DNA of 9,408 nucleotides. Origin: Coriobacteriia bacterium. GTDB lineage: Bacteria; Actinomycetota; Coriobacteriia; Anaerosomatales; PALSA-660. Shown here one piece after another: positions 7,112 to 9,408 of the stretch (the first letter of the stretch is position 1; each line of letters begins with the position of its first letter). The position numbers and the translations under genes were made by a program. A model generated the notes under the pieces. The model was not told where the DNA came from. It was given only the letters and a program-made list of their open reading frames with translations, and made no database searches. The DNA lies in assembly GCA_003133285.1 (NCBI GenBank), contig PKWR01000052.1, forward strand, positions 1-9,408. Reading direction: 5' to 3'.

Positions 7112-7321
7112 CTACTTCACGAACTTGATCATGGTGAAGCCGTGGTCGCTCTCGGCCAGACATGCGTCATGGATGACCCTGCGCTCGCCGTGCACGTGCT
7201 GGACGTTGCCGCACCGGTCGCACACGGACAGGCCGCACACGGTGCACTGCCCGAGCTTGGGTGCATCGACGGCGCCGCAGTGGCGGCACAGTCGGCTCAG
7301 CTCGGGTCTGACGTCGTACAT
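7112..7321 (-). CDS. Small cysteine-rich putative zinc-binding protein, cross-brace (FYVE/treble-clef-like) spacing
   Basis: A 69-residue protein I do not recognise by name. Four ligand pairs are visible: C12-x2-C15, C26-x2-C29, C34-x2-C37 and H51-x2-C54, plus H42 and H44. The spacing (x10 between pairs 1 and 2, x4 between pairs 2 and 3, x13 to the last) resembles two-zinc cross-brace folds such as FYVE or B-box fingers. The phosphoinositide-binding R-x-H-H-C-R element of FYVE is absent. No signal peptide or membrane segment is seen, so it should be cytosolic. The gene is supported by a good ribosome-binding site, AAGGAG, four bases before the ATG, and by its own stop 51 nt before pcrA. It lies 72 nt after aroF. 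Its function is unknown; a protein- or nucleic-acid-binding adaptor is possible but not shown. High confidence that it is a real gene, low for any role. Confidence 0.78.
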   Translation of the reverse strand: MYDVRPELSRLCRHCGAVDAPKLGQCTVCGLSVCDRCGNVQHVHGERRVIHDACLAESDHGFTMIKFVK

Positions 7322-7331
7322 CTCACTCCTT

Positions 7332-7341
7332 GCACGCGTGC
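7332..7341. promoter_or_regulatory. Perfect palindrome next to the ribosome-binding site of the zinc-protein gene
   Basis: GCACGCGTGC is a perfect 10-bp palindrome, extended imperfectly on each side (TTG on one flank, CCAA on the other). It directly abuts the AAGGAG ribosome-binding site of the small zinc-protein gene on the minus strand. The placement would suit an operator, but no matching regulator is known to me, and a chance palindrome is quite possible in GC-rich DNA. Confidence 0.25.
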
Positions 7342-7393
7342 CAACGGTCGGCCGCTGCGTACCGTGGGCCCCAGGTTCTCGGGACTAGTCTCG

Positions 7394-8185
7394 CTAGGCG
7401 ATCGTCCTGCCGACGGCGCGCGCCACAGGGTCAAGTTCGGCCATGAGCGCCCGTAGTCCTGCAAGGTCCAGCGACTGAGGGCCGTCGCACAGGGCCTTCC
7501 GGGGATCCGGGTGCACCTCCACCATAAGCCCGTCGGCGCCGATGGCGACGGCCGCACGACAGACGGGAGCGACGAGATCACGCTGGCCCGTGGGGTGCGA
7601 CGCGTCCACGATGATCGGCAGCATCGACAGCTTGTGCACGACGGGGACCGCAGTGATGTCCAGCGTGTAGCGCGTCGATGTCTCGAACGTGCGGATACCT
7701 CGCTCGCAGAGGATGACGTTGGGATTGCGCATCGTGATGTACTCGGCAGCCGCCAGCCACTCGTCGATCGTGGCCGCCATCCCGCGCTTGAACAAGACGG
7801 GCTTGCCGCTCGCCTCGGTCACGGCCCCGAGCTTCTTCAGCAAGGAGTAGTTGGCCATGTTGCGCGTGCCGACCTGCAGGATGTCGACATAGGAGTCCAC
7901 GATCTCGGCGTGGGCGGAGTCGACCACCTCGGTGCAGGTGAGCAGCCCGTAGCGCTCCCCCGCCTCCTTGAGGTAGACGAGGCCCTCCTCCTCGAGGCCT
8001 TGGAACGAGTACGGGCTGGAGCGCGGCTTGTAGGCGCCGCCGCGCAGGACCCGGATCCCGAGCTCGGCGCAGGTCGCGGCGACCTCCATGATCTGCTCAC
8101 GGCTCTCGACCGAGCACGGCCCCGCGATCATCGTGACCGGACCGCCGCGCGTGACGGGGGACGTGAGAGGCGTCACATCGGTCAT
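7394..8185 (-). CDS. aroF: 3-deoxy-7-phosphoheptulonate (DAHP) synthase, type I-beta, no fused regulatory domain
   Basis: This 263-residue enzyme condenses phosphoenolpyruvate with erythrose 4-phosphate to DAHP, the first step of the shikimate pathway. It is a single (beta/alpha)8 barrel. Recognised motifs are A-G-P-C-S-V-E-S (21-28), L-R-G-G-A-Y-K-P-R-S-S-P-Y (47-59), Q-V-G-T-R-N-M (104-110), F-K-R-G-M (132-136), C-E-R-G-I-R-T (160-166), D-A-S-H-P-T-G-Q-R (194-202) and E-V-H-P-D-P (223-228). Metal ligands C24, H197, E223 and D234 have essentially the spacing of Thermotoga maritima DAHP synthase. It lacks the N-terminal ferredoxin-like domain of that enzyme and the N-terminal chorismate mutase of Bacillus, which are the usual sites of feedback control in this class. 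The mutase is instead the next gene upstream, in the same frame, ending two codon positions (TAG-GCC) before this ATG. Its own AAGGAG lies 9 nt before the ATG, inside the mutase gene. Confidence 0.94.
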   Translation of the reverse strand: MTDVTPLTSPVTRGGPVTMIAGPCSVESREQIMEVAATCAELGIRVLRGGAYKPRSSPYSFQGLEEEGLVYLKEAGERYGLLTCTEVVDSAHAEIVDSYVDILQVGTRNMANYSLLKKLGAVTEASGKPVLFKRGMAATIDEWLAAAEYITMRNPNVILCERGIRTFETSTRYTLDITAVPVVHKLSMLPIIVDASHPTGQRDLVAPVCRAAVAIGADGLMVEVHPDPRKALCDGPQSLDLAGLRALMAELDPVARAVGRTIA

Positions 8186-8188
8186 GGC

Positions 8189-8455
8189 CTACAGCTCCTT
8201 CATCACGTGAAGGACCGCAGCGTAGATCTCCCGCAGGTTGTCGGCGTAGAGCGGGCCCGAGTTGCACGCGGTGAGCTTCGCGAAGATCTCCTCCTCGCGC
8301 TTCGGGTCGTACAGGCCCAGGTTCGCCTCGGGCTTGATAGCGCGGATGTCGAGAGCGAGCTTCGCGCGCTCGTTCAGAAGGTCAACGATCCGGCAGTCGA
8401 TCGTGTCGATCTCGGCGCGAAGTGCGTCTATGCGGGTACGGGCGTCGTCGCTCAT
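8189..8455 (-). CDS. aroQ: Stand-alone AroQ-class chorismate mutase ending just before the catalytic Gln position
   Basis: An 88-residue all-helical enzyme that converts chorismate to prephenate for phenylalanine and tyrosine synthesis. Active-site residues match E. coli P-protein mutase with a constant offset of two: R13, R30, K41, D50, R53 and E54 (E. coli R11, R28, K39, D48, R51, E52). The last helix reads I-Y-A-A-V-L-H-V-M-K-E-L and stops where AroQ proteins normally carry the S-x3-Q end; the Ser position is Met, and the Gln (E. coli Q88) is replaced by the TAG stop. The ATG at 8455 is chosen because GAAGGG lies 9 nt upstream. The frame opens further, to 8506, but that segment shows no family similarity and runs through an inverted repeat. 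The aroF ATG follows after GCC in the same frame. The gene may be active with lowered efficiency, or rely on contact with AroF. Confidence 0.88.
   Translation of the reverse strand: MSDDARTRIDALRAEIDTIDCRIVDLLNERAKLALDIRAIKPEANLGLYDPKREEEIFAKLTACNSGPLYADNLREIYAAVLHVMKEL
8195..8200 (-). promoter_or_regulatory. Ribosome-binding site of aroF inside the chorismate mutase gene
   Basis: AAGGAG on the minus strand lies 9 nt before the aroF ATG and encodes Lys-Glu at the C-terminus of the mutase. It shows that AroF can be initiated independently, although both genes share a frame and are separated only by TAG-GCC. Confidence 0.75.
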
Positions 8456-8465
8456 GCGTGGCATC

Positions 8466-8483
8466 CCTTCGCTGCTACGAAGG
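8466..8483 (-). promoter_or_regulatory. Hairpin that would mask the chorismate mutase ribosome-binding site
   Basis: In the minus-strand RNA, CCUUCG (8483-8478) can pair with CGAAGG (8471-8466) around a six-base loop. The 3' arm contains most of the GAAGGG ribosome-binding site of the mutase. Its 5' arm shares two bases with the preceding larger inverted repeat (8482-8514), so the two stems are adjacent and compete at the edge. Regulation is inferred; the stem is short. Confidence 0.35.
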
Positions 8484-8514
8484 ACGCCGGTACTTCGAAT
8501 GAGCACCGGCGTCC
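8482..8514 (-). terminator. 10-bp inverted repeat after guaA: terminator-like or attenuator hairpin
   Basis: A perfect 10-bp inverted repeat pairs GGACGCCGGT (8482-8491) with ACCGGCGTCC (8505-8514) around a 13-nt loop. It begins about 22 nt after the guaA stop on the minus strand and ends about 26 nt before the mutase start. No T-run follows, so read-through into the aromatic genes is possible. It could be a terminator for guaA or part of a leader structure for the mutase-aroF pair. Confidence 0.5.
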
Positions 8515-8536
8515 GTACTTCATCAAGCTGTGTTGT

Positions 8537-9408
8537 CTATTCCCATTCTATGGTGCCGGGCGGCTTGCTGGTGATGTCGTACGCCACGCGGTTGACGCCG
8601 TCGACCTCGTTGATGATGCGGTTGCTCATGAGCGCGAGCAGCTCGTGCGGGAGGCGCGCCCAGTCGGCCGTCATCGCGTCGGCCGAGGCGACCGCGCGGA
8701 TGATGATCGGCCGGGCGTACGTGCGCTCGTCCCCCATCACGCCGACGCTGCGGATGTCGGGAAGCACAGCGAAGTACTGCCAGACCTGGCGGTCGGTGTC
8801 CCAGCGGCCGATCTCCTCGCGCACGATGGCGTCGGCGCGCTGCAGGATGTCGAGCTTCTCGCGCGAGACTGCGCCGATGATGCGCACGGCGAGCCCGGGG
8901 CCCGGGAAGGGCTGGCGATGCACGATCTCGTCGGGCAGGCCGAGCTCGGAGCCGACGGCGCGCACCTCGTCCTTGAACAGGTTGCGGAGCGGTTCGACGA
9001 GCTCGAAGTGGACGCCCTTCGGGAACGGGATCAGGTTGTGGTGGCTCTTGATCTTCGCCGTGGCCTTGCTCGAGCGTCCGCCCGATTCGATGATGTCCGG
9101 GTACAGGGTGCCTTGCGCCAGGAAGCGCACACCCTCGAGCTTCGTGGCCTCCTCGAAGAAGACCTTCCAGAACTCCTCGCCGATGATGTGGCGCTTCGCC
9201 TCCGGGTCGACGACACCGTCCAGCAACCCGAGGAAGCGGTCCTCGGCGTTGACGTGGATGAGGTCCACGTGGAACTGGTCGCGGAACACCCGCACCACGT
9301 CCGCCCCCTCGTCGAGACGCAGCAGGCCGTGATCGACGAACACGCACGTGAGCTGGTCGCCGATCGCGCGGTGGACCAGCGCGGCGGCCACCGACGAATC
9401 GACGCCGC
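8537..9408 (-). CDS. guaA: GMP synthase (glutamine-hydrolysing), C-terminal portion; 5' end outside window
   Basis: About 289 codons of GMP synthase are present, of an enzyme usually 510-525 residues long. It aminates XMP to GMP using ATP and ammonia from glutamine. Visible are G-V-D-S-S at the right edge, the end of the ATP-pyrophosphatase P-loop S-G-G-V-D-S-S; F-V-D-H-G-L-L-R; Q-G-T-L-Y-P-D-I-I-E-S; L-V-E-P-L-R-N-L-F-K-D-E-V-R; R-Q-P-F-P-G-P-G-L-A-V-R; and the C-terminal dimerisation domain ending S-K-P-P-G-T-I-E-W-E, the standard GuaA terminus. The frame continues to the window edge; the GTG at 9391 is internal, not a start. The class I glutamine amidotransferase domain must lie beyond the edge. 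The gene ends with TAG, and the mutase starts 81 nt later on the same strand. Confidence 0.97.
   Translation of the reverse strand, partial: GVDSSVAAALVHRAIGDQLTCVFVDHGLLRLDEGADVVRVFRDQFHVDLIHVNAEDRFLGLLDGVVDPEAKRHIIGEEFWKVFFEEATKLEGVRFLAQGTLYPDIIESGGRSSKATAKIKSHHNLIPFPKGVHFELVEPLRNLFKDEVRAVGSELGLPDEIVHRQPFPGPGLAVRIIGAVSREKLDILQRADAIVREEIGRWDTDRQVWQYFAVLPDIRSVGVMGDERTYARPIIIRAVASADAMTADWARLPHELLALMSNRIINEVDGVNRVAYDITSKPPGTIEWE

Noticed and set aside
4934..7456. Plus-strand open frame of 840 codons
   Set aside because: It is antisense to pcrA and the zinc-protein gene, whose motifs are unmistakable on the minus strand. It has no recognisable domain, and long antisense frames are expected at this GC content.
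8189..8191. Genome-wide reassignment of TAG to an amino acid
   Set aside because: TAG also ends the histidine kinase, PAP2, zinc-protein, aroF and guaA genes at their expected C-termini, so it is a normal stop codon here.
8456..8506. Longer chorismate mutase start at 8506 (or ATG at 8464)
   Set aside because: The extra residues show no similarity to the family, and the GAAGGG site is correctly spaced only for the ATG at 8455.
8262..9332. Plus-strand open frame of 356 codons
   Set aside because: It is a Ser/Arg-rich shadow lying antisense to guaA and the chorismate mutase, with no family motif.
1..9408. CRISPR array, tRNA/rRNA genes, insertion sequences, defence or phage genes
   Set aside because: No regularly spaced repeats, transposase motifs, terminal inverted repeats or RNA-gene signatures were seen; nearly all the DNA is accounted for by housekeeping and signalling genes.

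Overview
The window is GC-rich chromosomal DNA that is almost entirely coding and carries ordinary bacterial housekeeping genes. GC content, family choices (CBS/DRTGG-type family II pyrophosphatase, PcrA-type helicase, type I-beta DAHP synthase) and an apparently leaderless pcrA suggest a high-GC Gram-positive bacterium, possibly an actinobacterium of the Coriobacteriia type. That placement is an inference, with no marker to confirm it. No tRNA, rRNA, CRISPR array or insertion sequence was seen.

Layout. Positions 1-166 (minus strand) are the N-terminal coding end of a dTDP-4-dehydrorhamnose 3,5-epimerase (rfbC/rmlC). It is followed head-to-head, with essentially no intergenic DNA, by a plus-strand response regulator that has lost its receiver domain and keeps only its winged-helix DNA-binding domain (to 554). 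GC jumps from about 57% to above 70% at this joint. A complete PhoR-like sensor histidine kinase (554-2317) overlaps the regulator stop by one base. A 10-bp perfect hairpin (2302-2339) separates it from the convergent minus-strand block.

The rest reads on the minus strand, in transcription order from the right edge: guaA (3' part only, 9408-8537); a gap of 81 nt with two inverted repeats; a stand-alone AroQ-type chorismate mutase (8455-8189); aroF-type DAHP synthase (8185-7394); a 69-residue cysteine-rich putative zinc protein (7321-7112); pcrA/uvrD helicase (7060-4829); a CBS/DRTGG-containing manganese-dependent inorganic pyrophosphatase (4809-3184); and a PAP2-family membrane phosphatase (3182-2343). 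Short gaps (3, 19 and 1 nt) suggest two translationally linked groups: chorismate mutase-aroF, and pcrA-pyrophosphatase-PAP2.

How they work together. Chorismate mutase and DAHP synthase act late and early in aromatic amino-acid synthesis. The notable point is that they sit in one reading frame separated by a single amber codon, and that codon falls where the mutase family has its C-terminal catalytic glutamine. This looks like a CM-DAHPS fusion of the Bacillus type that has been split (or is about to be fused). The pyrophosphatase and PAP2 phosphatase both hydrolyse phosphoanhydride or phosphoester products, but no direct link is shown. The regulator/kinase pair looks damaged at its 5' end by a rearrangement, or by an assembly join next to a surface-polysaccharide gene.
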